Shown here one piece after another: positions 30,670 to 41,926 of a stretch of DNA of 64,000 nt. The stretch comes from Chlorops oryzae (taxonomy: Eukaryota; Arthropoda; Insecta; Diptera; Chloropidae), in assembly GCA_020466095.1 (NCBI GenBank), contig CM035806.1, positions 118,632,421 through 118,696,420 on the forward strand, read 5' to 3'. Every line of letters starts with the position of its first letter. The stretch's first letter is position 1. A program made the position numbers and the translations under genes. The notes under the pieces were generated by a model. That model saw only the letters and a program-made list of their open reading frames with translations, was not told where the DNA came from and ran no database searches.

Positions 30670-32552
30670 CCTGAATAAGTGGCGTGAAAAAATAAGTTTT
30701 GTCTATGGAGTTGCGTAAACAAAAAATTTTTCTATTTATTTGAGCTATTGAAAATGCTATTTTTTTATCGAGAACAATGTCAGCCTCGCAGTATATATTA
30801 AAGTAATTTGATTGAATTGGTTTTAAGAAAAATGGGATCAAGTTTTTTAATTCCATTCCTATAAATGTCGGATCATTGCGACTTATATTTATTTCCACAA
30901 TTTGGACAATTTTTTCTTGAACCAAACAAAGGTTATCAGGGTCTCGCAAAGAGAAAAAAAGCACCTTTTACGTGAAATCTTGGAGCTTTGCCATTATAAA
31001 TATTTCCAAAGCAAGTGGCTGATTTATGTTGACCTTCCTTTTCCAAATAATAGCTTTTTTCAAAATGCCTTTTATAAATTTGTACGGTAGCACTTTCCCC
31101 TTTTCTAACCATGCGTTTAATTTTTTGGAGATGATTTTCAAACTTGAGTTCCATATAGCAAAGCATCTTCATTGATGTGCAACAAGGCATGAAAATTATA
31201 TGTAAGGAAGCATAAATCATATAAATTTGGCGTCTCGAAAACAAAGGACTTCAATAATTTTGCAGCACAACAGTTGTTCACCTTGCAGTCATTTTCATCC
31301 AAAAGAATCCTCAAAGCCAAAGATAATTTCAGAAAGTGTTCATATCTCTCAGCGCTTATTGCATTTTTCAAAATAAATGGTCCTGTATAAAGCAAAAATT
31401 GCCTTAGTTCTGTTGCCTTCCATCTGTGAAGATCTCTCAAGCCTCGCGGTTTTCTTCTAAACTCTTTGGGCAGGTTATTTTTATTAAAGTTCAGCTCTCT
31501 TGAAATTGATTCAATTTTCCATAAAAATAAAGAAAAGGCTTCACCTCTTTTCTTAACCCATGCATTCAACAATGTTCGCATTACGCCTAGACAAACAACG
31601 TGCATGTAATCTAAGGAACACTGCGAAACAATATCAATATTTATCATTTCTAATGGGGAAATTGGTTTTACATGATGTTCCGGCTGAGAGCGATTTCTGA
31701 AGGACTCATTGCTTCTGGGCGTTAAATCGGATTCGGGTGGGAAAATAAGACGATTCTTATAAATTTGCCCTTTTTGTGTACACCGTCCACAACAAAAATA
31801 TCCACTGTGTCCCTTAATTCCCAAAATGAAGGATTTTGCTGGTGCATCCATCACAAAGCAGCGCACAGTAATACTAAGAAGATTGTCTTCAAAAACCAGG
31901 CCCTCTTTAATAAGAATATTGAGTTCTGCAATAAATTCTTGTAAAAAATCCATTGCGCAATTTGGCTTTGAAGTTCCCTCATAAACGCCAACAAGGAAAA
32001 CATGAAGCGTATCTACAATATTGCACAGTATTGGCCAAACTTGTTTGGAACTGCTTCTAAATAATGGAAGGCCATCGATACCAAAGTCTAAGTCCAAGTT
32101 TGGTAATTCCCAATCATTAGTAACTAAGAAATCAATTAAAACGCATTTCAGTCCGTAGTGCACGTATGTAGTACATACTATGTACCTTCTCCAACTTTTC
32201 GCTTCATTACAGAGCAAGGTGTCTTCAAAACGGTTCTGCCATCTTTTGGGACAGTAATATTGCATTTTCGCAGCAATAACAAAAGTGCATTAAATGCAAC
32301 AAGGCTTACTCCAAATTGAGTAGCCCATTTGGCCAGTTATTTGCTCAAGTCAAATTCATTTTTGCCGCTTTCTACATCAGAAAAACTGCTATCACTTCTT
32401 ACGCAAGAATTTTCACTATAACAATTCTCTTCAGTATTTGTTCTGCTCTGCTCGTCCACATATTCCTCTGCATACATTATCTTAATTCTCTTTGGAAACA
32501 ATAACTTCATGGTTTCTTTTTTAGCTAATTTCCTTATCTGCTTGGCTGACAT
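30614..32552 (-). pseudogene. EnSpm/CACTA-like transposase, broken
   Basis: The N-terminal piece is 32552-32337 (MSAKQIRKLAKK…). The frame continues past a TAA near 32336. A roughly 14-nt insertion near 32176-32190 shifts the frame into the long ORF 32265-31138. That ORF holds FGIDGLPLFRSSSKQVWPIL, DAPAKSFILGIKGHSGYFCC, LDYMHVVCLGVMRTLL and RGLRDLHRWKATELRQFLLY, the usual blocks of this transposase group in animals. After 31138 a small deletion shifts the frame again (KFENHLQKIKRMVRKG near 31140-31090). The C-terminal region lies at 30964-30614. The catalytic region is mostly kept but the gene cannot be translated whole. Confidence 0.85.
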
Positions 32553-32737
32553 TTTCTGCTTTTATAATTTTCAATTTACTTTTTTCCAATTTACTTTTTC
32601 TGGAACTTCAGCCACACAATTTTCAACACACGCGAATGAAAATTTTAAGCGAAATTAATTTTTCACATTTCGAAATTTTTTAAAGACATTTGAATTAGAA
32701 AAAATGGGAAATATAGTATGTCATGGCAAATCTTACA

Positions 32738-33417
32738 TAATCAATCTTCTTTTAATCGTGCATAAGATCGATCACTTTTCAATCATCAAGGGGGCTCGAA
32801 AACGACTCATCTGGGTTATTGAAATGCGACTCCCTTTTGAAACATATTGGAGAGTCGTTTTCGAGTCTTCTTTTAATCGTGCATGTGATCGATCACTTTT
32901 CAATCATCAAGAGGGCTCGAAAAGGACTCATCTTGGTTATTGAAATGCGACTCCCTTTTGAAACATATTGGAGAGTCGTTTTCGAGTCTTCTTTTAATCG
33001 TGCATGTGATCGATCACTTTTCAATCATCAAGAGGGCTCGAAAAGGACTCATCTTGGTTATTGAAATGCGACTCCCTTTTGAAACATATTGGAGAGTCGT
33101 TTTCGAGTCGTCTTTTAATCGTGCATGTGATCGATCACTTTTCAATCATCAAGAGGGCTCGAAAACGACTCATCTGGGTTATTGAAATACGACTCGCTTT
33201 TGAAACATATTGGAGAGTCGTTTTCGAGTCTTCTTTTAATCGTGCATGTGATCAATCACTTTTCAATCATCAAGAGGGCTCGAAAACGACTCATCTGGGT
33301 TATTGAAATACGACTCGCTTTTGAAACATATTGGAGAGTCGCTTTCGAGTCTTCTTTTAATCATGCATGTGATCAATCATTTTCTAATCATGAAGGGGGC
33401 TCGAAAAAGACTCGTAA
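32738..33417. repeat. 121-bp tandem repeat, about 5.6 copies
   Basis: Successive units start at 32819, 32940, 33061, 33182 and 33303, with a partial unit before. Each contains GAGTCGTTTTCGAGTC and CTCGAAAACGACTC-type dyads and GTGATCGATCAC. Overlapping open frames with identical repeats are by-products. Confidence 0.95.
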
Positions 33418-33420
33418 ATG

Positions 33421-34409
33421 AATCTTCTCATAAAGCAGTCTTCCAAATGTTGGGTGGGTTGGGTCTTAATATGCGTTATAATAACAGGCCAGCGTTATGC
33501 GATTTGCGTATTGCCCTACAGTGGGTGTTATCGGAAATTTCAGACGTCGGATTTTTAAATCAGTTTAATATAATAAAACACTTTAAAAAGTATATTATTT
33601 TTTTTTTAAACGAAGTTCTTTATGAAAGATAGCGACAGGGGACCTAGTCGAGAAATATTTTAATTCCGTTATTATTGTGCGTTAGCAAAAAGTGAAGTTC
33701 GCAAAAAAGGGTATAATAACCTTTGCAGAGAGAAATAAATATACATATATTTATGTAAAATGACTTCCTGATGCGGCCGAGATATTATACTTTTTAAGGC
33801 GACACTTATTTCCGACGACATCACAAAAAACAATTAATTATTAAATTCAGAAACTACACAGACACATACATGCATTAAAACCAAACAAAACAAAATGTGG
33901 TGCTGCCAGACTGAAAGTTTTCAGAATAACCCCGATTAGTAGATTTTTGCAAATATATAAGGGCATTGTAGGTAATTTATAATTATTTTTCCGCTATCAA
34001 AGTATCCGTCAATTCGTACATAATTAAAACTGATTTAAAATCATCGTCTGTACTCCGGGGGCTGCGGATGTAAAATCGGTGTGAAATATATCGATACTTT
34101 AAAACATCTTTATGTATGAAAATTCGCATTTTCGACACTATCGCATTTGCGATGGAAAACCCTTTACACGTATGCTTTTTCCGTTCCAGTATATTCTGCT
34201 TAGCTGACTTCGCACTTTTATGGCTCAACGCAGTTAAAGTAAATTGTAAGCAAGTAACGAGCTCATTCTTTTGAAGAAATGAAATCAGAGTTGAAATTTC
34301 GATGACAGATCGACAGAAATATAGGAAACGTATGACTTAAATGCAACCCTGTGAGTCCGATTACTTGTAATAAGCGTATGCGTTCAAGTAGCGAAAGTAA
34401 GTCAAAGTA
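33421..34409. other. gene-free interval
   Basis: No supported gene, RNA or repeat. Confidence 0.4.
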
Positions 34410-34694
34410 ACAGGTTGGCTGATAAGTCCCCGGTCTGACACATAGATGGCGTCGCTAGTATTAAATGCATATTATTTTTATATAGTGGCAACCTTCAAAT
34501 GATTCGTGTCAAAATTTGACGTCTGTAAGTCAATTAGTTTGTGAGATAGAGCGTCTTTTGTGAAGCAACTTTTGTTATTGTGAAAAAAATGGGAAAAAAA
34601 GGAATTTCGTGTTTTGATAAAATACTGTTTTCTGAAGGGAAAAAATACAGTGGAAGCAAAAACTTGGCTTGATAATGAGTTTCCGGACTCTGCC
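34410..34694 (+). mobile_element. mariner, copy 2 (cut by the assembly gap)
   Basis: The left TIR ACAGGTTGGCTGATAAGTCC follows TA. Sequence matches copy 3 until NEFPDSA of the transposase, then 100 N. An extra G right after the ATG shifts the frame. The rest of the element is not found beyond the gap. Confidence 0.9.
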
Positions 34695-34794
34695 NNNNNN
34701 NNNNNNNNNNNNNNNNNNNNNNNNNNNNNNNNNNNNNNNNNNNNNNNNNNNNNNNNNNNNNNNNNNNNNNNNNNNNNNNNNNNNNNNNNNNNNN
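34695..34794. other. assembly gap (100 N)
   Basis: Exactly 100 N. About 1 kb of mariner sequence should follow but does not, so bases are missing or the join is wrong. Confidence 0.9.
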
Positions 34795-35125
34795 TTTATT
34801 TATATAAAAAATTTAAAAAAATTTATTTTATTTATATATGCTTAAACCATCCTTGGACACGACTATTACGCTGTGCAAGGTTTCATAGAAATCGGTTCAG
34901 CGGTTCATTCAGAATTTTTGCCTTTGACCGCTTATTTAACCATCAATGGCTTAAATTCTTACCATGAATTTAATTTTGCCTAAAAGACCATAGAATTGGC
35001 TTTCAAACCGCTTATCAATTTTTTTTCTACAATGAACCGTTATCGTGGGAGAATTTTTTTTTTCTCGACTTACTGCCTAAAAATTTTAAGGCCCTATAAC
35101 TCCTCAAGGGTGCATTTGGACTTAT
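34795..35125. other. gene-free interval
   Basis: AT-rich; a block GTTTCATAGAAATCGGTTCAGCGG at about 34875 resembles the kind of conserved text seen in fly dispersed repeats. Nothing else is supported. Confidence 0.3.
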
Positions 35126-35664
35126 GATGCCATTGCAAGAAAATTATAAAAGAAACACCGCGTCGACTCGGTTTTTTATATTGCGTTGAAAAAGTTCATA
35201 ATTGAAACTTTATTAAATGTATTACGAAATGTTTTTGCTTAATGTGCACGAATGTGTTCATTTTGTAATAAATTGACATACATTTTTGACTACGGCTACG
35301 AACTTGATTGTACATAGAATTTAGCATTTTTGCTGAAATAGTGTAATCAAAAAGTTATGTGGACAGGGTAGGACAAAAAAACAATTTATATTTCTCCTTG
35401 ATATTGAGATTCCTTGATAATTTTTATGTTTTTCAAGCTTTTCATATGATTTTATGAGTTTGGTAGATATTTTATATGTAATGTACTCGAAAATCTCCCA
35501 AAATTAAAAAGAAAAGTGGCAATGCTTTTCACCAGAGCAGAGCTAAGGATTTCGCTGCCATAGCGTGCTTCTCTTTTCCTCATCCAATATGGCTATGTTG
35601 AAGCAGCGTAGCTCTAACACATTGCAGGGATTAGGAAGAAGAAGAGTTAGACCTACAGTCCTAC
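35126..35664 (+). repeat. 5'-truncated copy of the CATGTAGG element
   Basis: It matches 39721-39909 joined to 41563-41915 and ends with the right terminal repeat CCTACAGTCCTACATG. This copy lacks the Tc1 insertion and shows the uninterrupted site (GATTGTACATAGAATTT). Confidence 0.85.
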
Positions 35665-36885
35665 ATGAGAAACACTCACGCACTGCGCCGCAGTGCAATC
35701 TGTCACATAGAAATCAAAATGTATGAAAGCAGACAGTCAAAAAAATTAGCATGGCATAACGTTCTAAAGATGTTAGATTTCTATGCTAATTTGACAGCTG
35801 TAGTGCTGCCATTGTTTGGAGACTTGCACTGAGACTTGCATTGTTTGGAGAGCTGCCCTTTCTAGTTCATTTCCATATTTTTTTGCTGTGCGTCACTGTT
35901 TACTACAAATTTTCTCTATGCCATACCATGCTATGCCACACAGTGCGCTGCAGTTGGTCAACGCATTTGTTCGAACGCCGTTCATACATATATGGCACTC
36001 CATACAGCTAACCCACACCGAACTCGACAAAACGTTGCGAACGCTTGTCGACGTCGATAATCTCATGTAAACTTACGGCGCAACGCACACTGAAAACGAC
36101 ACGAGCAAAACAGAAGCTTCGACAGAAAAGCATGCAGAAAGCTGTTCGCTTGGATTTTGTTTGAGCTCGACAAGTTTGTTGGCGTTGGTGTGGGTTATGT
36201 CAAAAAGTGTTTTTTGCTGTACGTCAAAAAAACGTTTTGTTGGCTTTGGTGTGTTTTGAACCTTAAGGAGATTTGTTTTGACATTTCTTCTATTATAGGT
36301 ATTTAAAAAATTTTTTTTTATTTTAAAAATTATCTTGTCATTTCAATTATGTCCGTGGTTAGTTTAACAATTTAAATTAAAATCCATTTTTGAAAATTAT
36401 CATGTCAATTCAACCTGAAACATAGTTGATTCAAAAGGAAAATCTTAAATTTTTTCAACAAGAAAAACTGTTAAAATAAAAATATTCCTTGTTGAAGCCG
36501 TTTTTTATGTTTTTCCTTTTGATTTAACAAGTTCTTTGGTTGATTTTTTTCTCTGTGTATGAGAAGAAATACGCTATTAACATGTTAACACATTCGATAA
36601 TGAAACACACTTCTTGTAGGCTAGAGATGTGGGAATGTGGTATGGGAGAGTTTTTCTCTCTTCCCCTTGCGTCATTAGCCATCGAAAATTTGTTCCATTA
36701 TAGAAATTTCTTAACGTATAAATAGCTTTAGGACTAATTTCCTAAATTTTTTTCATTTGGGGAGCCCTCTCTTTTTAATTTCAGTTGATCCTTCTTTTAT
36801 CCTTTTTTTTGTATGCTTAAAATCTCGCGACATATAAAATGTTCGCGGGAAAATTCTTTTTTTAGCCAAATAAATATACGCACCC
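35665..36885. other. gene-free interval
   Basis: No supported gene. A solo right end of the CACCGAGAG-type family (GATTTTTTTCTCTGTGTA) lies at 36541-36558. Confidence 0.4.
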
Positions 36886-36888
36886 TAT

Positions 36889-38882
36889 CCAGCAACACTG
36901 AACGTTACCATAATGTTTTTAAAAGGAAACATAAAAACGTTGCAGTAACATTATTTTATTTTGTTTAGGCAACGTGGTGGGAATGTTTCCACATATAAAT
37001 TATTGAAACGAATGAATTAACTGCAGCTTTATAACCTGCTTGATGTTTTTAGTAGATACATATACATTCTAACCCTACGACAAATTCGAACTCGAATATG
37101 TTCTTTATTTACATATCGAGCCATAACCGCCAAATTGATCTAAGTGACTTTTTTTTTAAATTGACCTCTTCATGAAAATATCGACATTTTTCGGGAAACC
37201 ATCGTGTGCTACATTTTTTTATTAAATTTACTTTTTGATGCAAATTTGTTCTAGAGCCTTTAATATAACATTTCACTGACGTATTTTAAAAGTGGAAAAA
37301 CGTTTTTAGAACGTCACAATAAGGTTACAAAAACGTAATTATTTCCTACTCAACAACGTAACAGTGTAACGTAAGAAATCAACGTTGCAGTAACCTAATC
37401 TTGTTACGTTCCTGTAACATAAAGTTTTTACGTTCCTACAATATAAAGCTATTACGTTATTACATTCATGTAACAAAAAATTGCTGTTTAATTTATTCCT
37501 CTTGAAATCAATATTTGAAATGCTAACTCTTTATTAGTGTCCGACCGAAGGTGGATTTTTAGCCGAAGGCGAAGCCGAAGCCGAACAATCGGCAGAGTTG
37601 AAGACTTCGGCCGAAGACCGAAGGCCGAAGCCGAATGCAAAACATTTTAAAGTAAGGAAACAAAATCAGTCTTTATTCATTTGACAAGCACAAAAAAAAA
37701 CCGCTCAAATTTTCTGTAAATTCTTTCGCTTTAGTCGCCCACAAAGTGAGAATAACGGCAATAATTCACTAGTGTAAAAGGTCTCAATGAAGCAATTGAA
37801 AATCTATCGTGACTTATTTACTTCCATTAAAATGCAAAAATATTCGGCTAAAATATTCGGCTTTTTCCAGCCGAAGCCGAAGTCGAAGCCGAAGATTAAG
37901 AATTGGCCGATTACCGAAGCCGAAGCCGAACCTTCGGTCGGACACTACTCTTTATGTTTGAAAAAGGAAACTTTATTTTAAAAAAAGTTGCGAAGTGCAC
38001 AACGGAATGCGGCTGCAGAAGCGCGTGAAAAAAATATTGGAGTAGGAAAAAAGTAAAAATAGTCAAATTTATTTAGTCTTTTCTTTGTTTTGTTCGCGGT
38101 CGAAGCGTTGACGAGCGAACCGGAAAAAATCCATTCCGATTATTTTAAAGTCTGCTTCACTCGCTATGGTATTATCAATTCTGCAAACGTAATCTGAAAT
38201 AAATACTATTTATGCAAATTATATCATTTCAAAATTTTACCTTTTATATAAGCAATAATTGGTGACTTTCCAATAGGAAAGTTTTGTTTTTGACCTTTCC
38301 AAGAACATAGCAAGAACCTTCCGTCGAAAACACTTTTTCAAGGATACCAGTGATGACTTTTTTTATATTTCCGTCCTCCAACCTGGCTTATTATTTTGAT
38401 CTGTCAAAGAAATAAATGTTAATCTAATAGAACTTAATATTTTAAATACATCAAAGTCCTATATGATTTTGGAGGCATTTAAAACATGTTGCGATTTAAA
38501 ATGTAATCAAAATTGGTTTCTATATGCCCAAATTATAAAATTTTATGTAGAAATATTCATGACTCATCGGACAAAACACTTTTCACGGAACTACAAAGAT
38601 ATGTAAATATATGACAAATTTCAGTTCAAAGTTGTCGTAAAAAAATTTGTTCAACTTGATCAGGACTACATACCTGGTGATGTATATACATAGAGGGTTA
38701 GAATGTATATGTACCTACTAAAAATATCAAGGAAGTTATAAAGCTGCAGTTAATTCGTTCGTTTCGATACTTCATTTGTAAAAACATTTCCACCACGTTG
38801 CCAAAACAAAATAAAATAATGTTACTGCAACAATTTCATGTTACATTTACAAAACGTTATGGTAACATTCAGTGTTGACTGG
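36889..38882. mobile_element. 2-kb element with about 190-bp inverted repeats and GTTAC motifs
   Basis: The left arm (36889-37080) and right arm (38690-38882) are inverted relatives, for example CAACACTGAACGTTACCAT against CAACACTGAATGTTACCAT, through to ACATATACATTCTAACCC. Many GTAAC/GTTAC motifs lie between 37300 and 37500. No transposase was recognised. The element carries the nested hAT-type copy at 37535. Confidence 0.8.
37535..37947. mobile_element. hAT-type element with GCCGAAG arrays
   Basis: The ends are TAGTGTCCGACCGAAGGT and its inverse, flanked by perfect 8-bp CTCTTTAT duplications (37527-37534, 37948-37955). Dense GCCGAA(G) motifs fill about 90 bp at each end. Non-coding; nested in the long-TIR element. 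Confidence 0.93.
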
Positions 38883-39501
38883 GAAGGATTTAAGAAAAAC
38901 AAAGATAAGATTGACACTATCAGCCCAATTCTGAATATTCCCAGGGGAATTTTTCCCTGCGGATTTGAAAAAAATTCTCCCATTCTAACCACACTGGTAA
39001 GCTTAATATGAGGGGAACAATAATTTGGAACATTTTTCAGCAAAGATCATCACGTTTCCCTTAGTTCCATGGAGAAAAGCTTTTGGGGAAAAAAATTCGC
39101 GGGGCTTGTTAGTTTTTTAGTCTGCGCGAATGTCGTTGGTGACGATTTTTTTTTAAGTGAATAGATTAGCACTCAAGTCAAGGGGGAAGGCATACATCCT
39201 AGTTCAGCTAAGGGGTCTTTTGTGGTTATGATCGTTTTCGCTACTTGATTTTTGGTTATACATTATGTAAATCGGGCTAAAAAAAAAGAGATTTATTTAG
39301 GTTGCTTATCAGGCGAGAATAAAGTGACCACACGTCCCGTTTTGGTCGGGACGGTAGGACCAAAGACCTTATAACTATCAAGATGTGTCACGCTCATACA
39401 TTTGAAAATCCATAAGAATTTTTGTGGTGGCTCTATTAAAAAGCCACAGCTTCCTATTTGAGAGCGAAACAAAAAAGTGGCTCTTTCGTATTTTGATTTC
39501 A
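38883..39501. other. gene-free interval
   Basis: A stretch at about 39349-39396 (CCAAAGACCTTATAACTATCAA…) recurs inverted near 51630-51670. Nothing else is supported. Confidence 0.4.
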
Positions 39502-39910
39502 GTCGGCTGCATGTAGGACTGTAGGTCTAACTGTCGACGTCGAAAAGCCTCTGCCGCGATGGGGATATACACCATTAGGCAGGCATAGGAAATTCAACAA
39601 ATTGGGGATATTCACCAAAAAGCTACCAACAAAAACCTTAGGCAGGAATAGGAAATTCAACAAATTCGAGAAATTCACCAGAAAGCTACCAACAACAATA
39701 CGGGTAGACGCAAAGTGGCACTATGATGCCACTTGCAAGAAAACTATCAAAGAAACACGGCGTCAGCTCGGTTTTTTATATAGCTTTAAAAGTTATAATT
39801 GAAGCTTTAATAAATATATTACGATATGTTTTTGCTTAATGTGCGCGAATGTTTTCATTTTGTAATAAATTGACATACATTTTTGACTACGGCTACGAAT
39901 TTGATTGTAC

Positions 39911-41562
39911 ACTCACTAGAAAAAGTCTCCGCTCACCAAGTGCTGTGTTTTTTGAAGTCATATAAAAATCGCTACGTTGAGCATATTGTAAAAAAGCTTA
40001 TCCAAATATATAAAAAGGTTTTATTTCTTAAACAAAACAAAAAAAAAATTCATTTTATGCAGTTACAAAAAAAATTAAGGCACATTTTAGTTTCGTAGGT
40101 AATATTTTGATACAGAAAAAGTCTCCGCTCATTATAAGAAGATGTAAGAAAAATGAGATAAAGACTATGTTTTAGTAGCTGGTCGGATAGCCACATTGTT
40201 TCAGTACTTCTGCTAGCCGGTCTGGCATTGAGTTGACGAGTTTTGTAGTTTCCGTTGACGATATTGCAGCCCATTCACGTAATATAACCGACTTGAGCAT
40301 TTCTTTGCTGGTAATTGTGTGTTGCCGCATTTTTCGTTCTAAAAGTGCCCACAAATGTTCGATTGGGTTGAGATCCGGTGATTGGGGCGGCGATCGCAGC
40401 TGTTTTGGGGCATTGTAGAGTAACCAAAGGCGGACAACTTCAGCAGTATGCTTCGGGTCATTGTCCTGTTGAAAACAAAACTGATCTGGCAACTCCAATT
40501 TTTCAGCGCTCGCTTTCATCTGGCGTTTTAATATGTTCAGGTAATGAAACTTATTCATAATACCATCAATAAATTCAATGCCACCCACTCCACCAGCAGC
40601 CATGCACCCCCACAACAAGACCCCGCCTCCACCGTGTTTCACTGTAGACGTTAGGTTGATTGGATTCAAGGCTGTGCCAGACTTTCTCCACACTATCTGC
40701 CGTCCTTTAATACCAAAAATGCAGTACTTTGTTTCGTCTGACCATAATACCGATTCCCAGAACGATTGCGGCTTGTTTATGTGTTCGTTGGCAAACTTGA
40801 TACGCTTGAGACGATTTTGCAGGGATATGAATGGCTTCTTACGAGCGATTCGGCCGTGGTATCCAGCTCGTTTAAGAATTTTTCTGGCGGTATCACTGCA
40901 TAAAGTCTTACCAAAACGTTCCTTTACATTTTGAGCAATCTGTGAAGCTGTTAATCGAGGATTGTTTTTCACCAGTTTAATGACTCCTCGCGTTTCGCGT
41001 TCGGACAATATCTTTGGCCGACCAGAACGTGGCTTTGAGGTCACAATTCCCGTAGTTTGAAAGCTCTTCACGACGTATCGAATAGAAGATTCCGCTCTGC
41101 CAACTATTTTTCCAATTTGCCGAAAGCTATTGCCATCTTCCCTTAGTTTAAGGATGATTTTTCGCTCAGATACGCTTATTTCTCGGCCTTTGGTACTCAT
41201 TTCAACTAATTTTTTAATAACCACAGCAGAACCTAATTAAATTAGTAATAAATAGTTAAAAACTAGTTCAGCTTCCAATTTGCTGACTCAAAGTGTGTCC
41301 TCACTGCTTGAAAGTTCAAAGAAACTTGTCATATTAAAAAATGAGCGGAGACTTTTTCTCCTTGTTGCAGCTGTGTTTTCCTAGAAAATCACCACAATCT
41401 CCACGTCTACGCAAACGAATTCTACGAAAATATTCATTTCAATTGCTGTTATAACTGGCTAAACAATTCATTAGAAACTGCTGAAAAAAATGATTTTTTT
41501 CATACTTTTTTTTACCGAGAAAAAAAAAGCATGTCAGTGAGCGGAGACTTTTTCTAGTGAGT
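39911..41562 (-). mobile_element. Tc1-like transposon with IR/DR ends
   Basis: Perfect 25-bp outer inverted repeats start ACTCACTAGAAAAAGTCTCC (39911-39935, 41538-41562). An inner copy of AGAAAAAGTCTCCGCTCAT lies at 40114-40131 and, inverted, at 41341-41359. Two repeats per end form the IR/DR arrangement known from several Tc1-like groups. The single transposase gene is intact, so the element may be autonomous. Confidence 0.92.
40172..41224 (-). CDS. Tc1-like transposase, apparently intact
   Basis: The 350-codon ORF on the minus strand has no internal stop. The more likely start is the second Met at codon 9 (MSTKGREISVSERKII), giving about 342 residues, usual for the family. Residues about 15-120 form the paired helix-turn-helix DNA-binding part, with GRPKILSERE as a hook-like linker. 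The catalytic domain has WSDETKYCIFG, FQQDNDPKHTA and SPDLNPIEHLW, giving a DD34E triad. GGGGVLLWGCMAAGGVG is the Gly-rich stretch found in the family. It would cut and paste the element at TA sites in the nucleus. Its ends and frame suggest recent activity. Confidence 0.93.
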   Translation of the reverse strand: MVIKKLVEMSTKGREISVSERKIILKLREDGNSFRQIGKIVGRAESSIRYVVKSFQTTGIVTSKPRSGRPKILSERETRGVIKLVKNNPRLTASQIAQNVKERFGKTLCSDTARKILKRAGYHGRIARKKPFISLQNRLKRIKFANEHINKPQSFWESVLWSDETKYCIFGIKGRQIVWRKSGTALNPINLTSTVKHGGGGVLLWGCMAAGGVGGIEFIDGIMNKFHYLNILKRQMKASAEKLELPDQFCFQQDNDPKHTAEVVRLWLLYNAPKQLRSPPQSPDLNPIEHLWALLERKMRQHTITSKEMLKSVILREWAAISSTETTKLVNSMPDRLAEVLKQCGYPTSY

Positions 41563-41926
41563 AGAATTTAGTATTTTTGCTCAAACAGTGTGATCAAAAA
41601 GTTATGCGGACAGGCTAGCACTAAAAAAACAATTTCTATTTCTCCTTGATATTGAGTTTCCTGGATTATTTTTATGTTTTTCAAGCTTTTCATATTATTT
41701 TATGAGTTTGGTAGATATTTTATATGTAATGTACTCGAAAATCTCCCAAAATTAAAATTAAAAGTGGCAATGCATTTCACCACAGCAGAGCTAAAGATTT
41801 CGCTGCCATAGCGTGCTTCTCTTTTCCTCATGCTATATGCCTATGTTGAAGCAGCGTAGCTCTAACACATTGCAGGGATTAGGAAGAAGAAGAGTTAGAC
41901 CTACAGTCCTACATGGTCGGCTGTTC

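Larger units (their letters stand above)
29196..33420 (-). mobile_element. CACTA/EnSpm-like transposon with satellite subterminal regions
   Basis: The core (30191-32552) encodes a transposase of the EnSpm/CACTA type and a second two-exon gene, both on the minus strand. Tandem arrays flank it: a 34-bp unit on the left (29196-29668) and a 121-bp unit on the right (32738-33417). Both units are rich in GAGTC/GACTC pairs. CACTA elements are known for subterminal repeats that bind their own protein. I could not identify the CACTA-type termini, so the outer limits are set by the arrays. Confidence 0.65.
39510..41915. mobile_element. CATGTAGG element with a Tc1-like element inside
   Basis: The ends are CATGTAGGACTGTAGG and its inverse (22-bp TIR), flanked by perfect 8-bp GTCGGCTG duplications (39502-39509, 41916-41923). 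Without the Tc1 insert it is about 750 bp. A roughly 55-bp internal segment is tandemly duplicated (39576-39690). No transposase seen; 8-bp duplications fit hAT or P type. Confidence 0.9.

Noticed and set aside
32704..33421. Series of near-identical 79-81 codon ORFs
   Set aside because: Products of the 121-bp tandem repeat, not a gene family.
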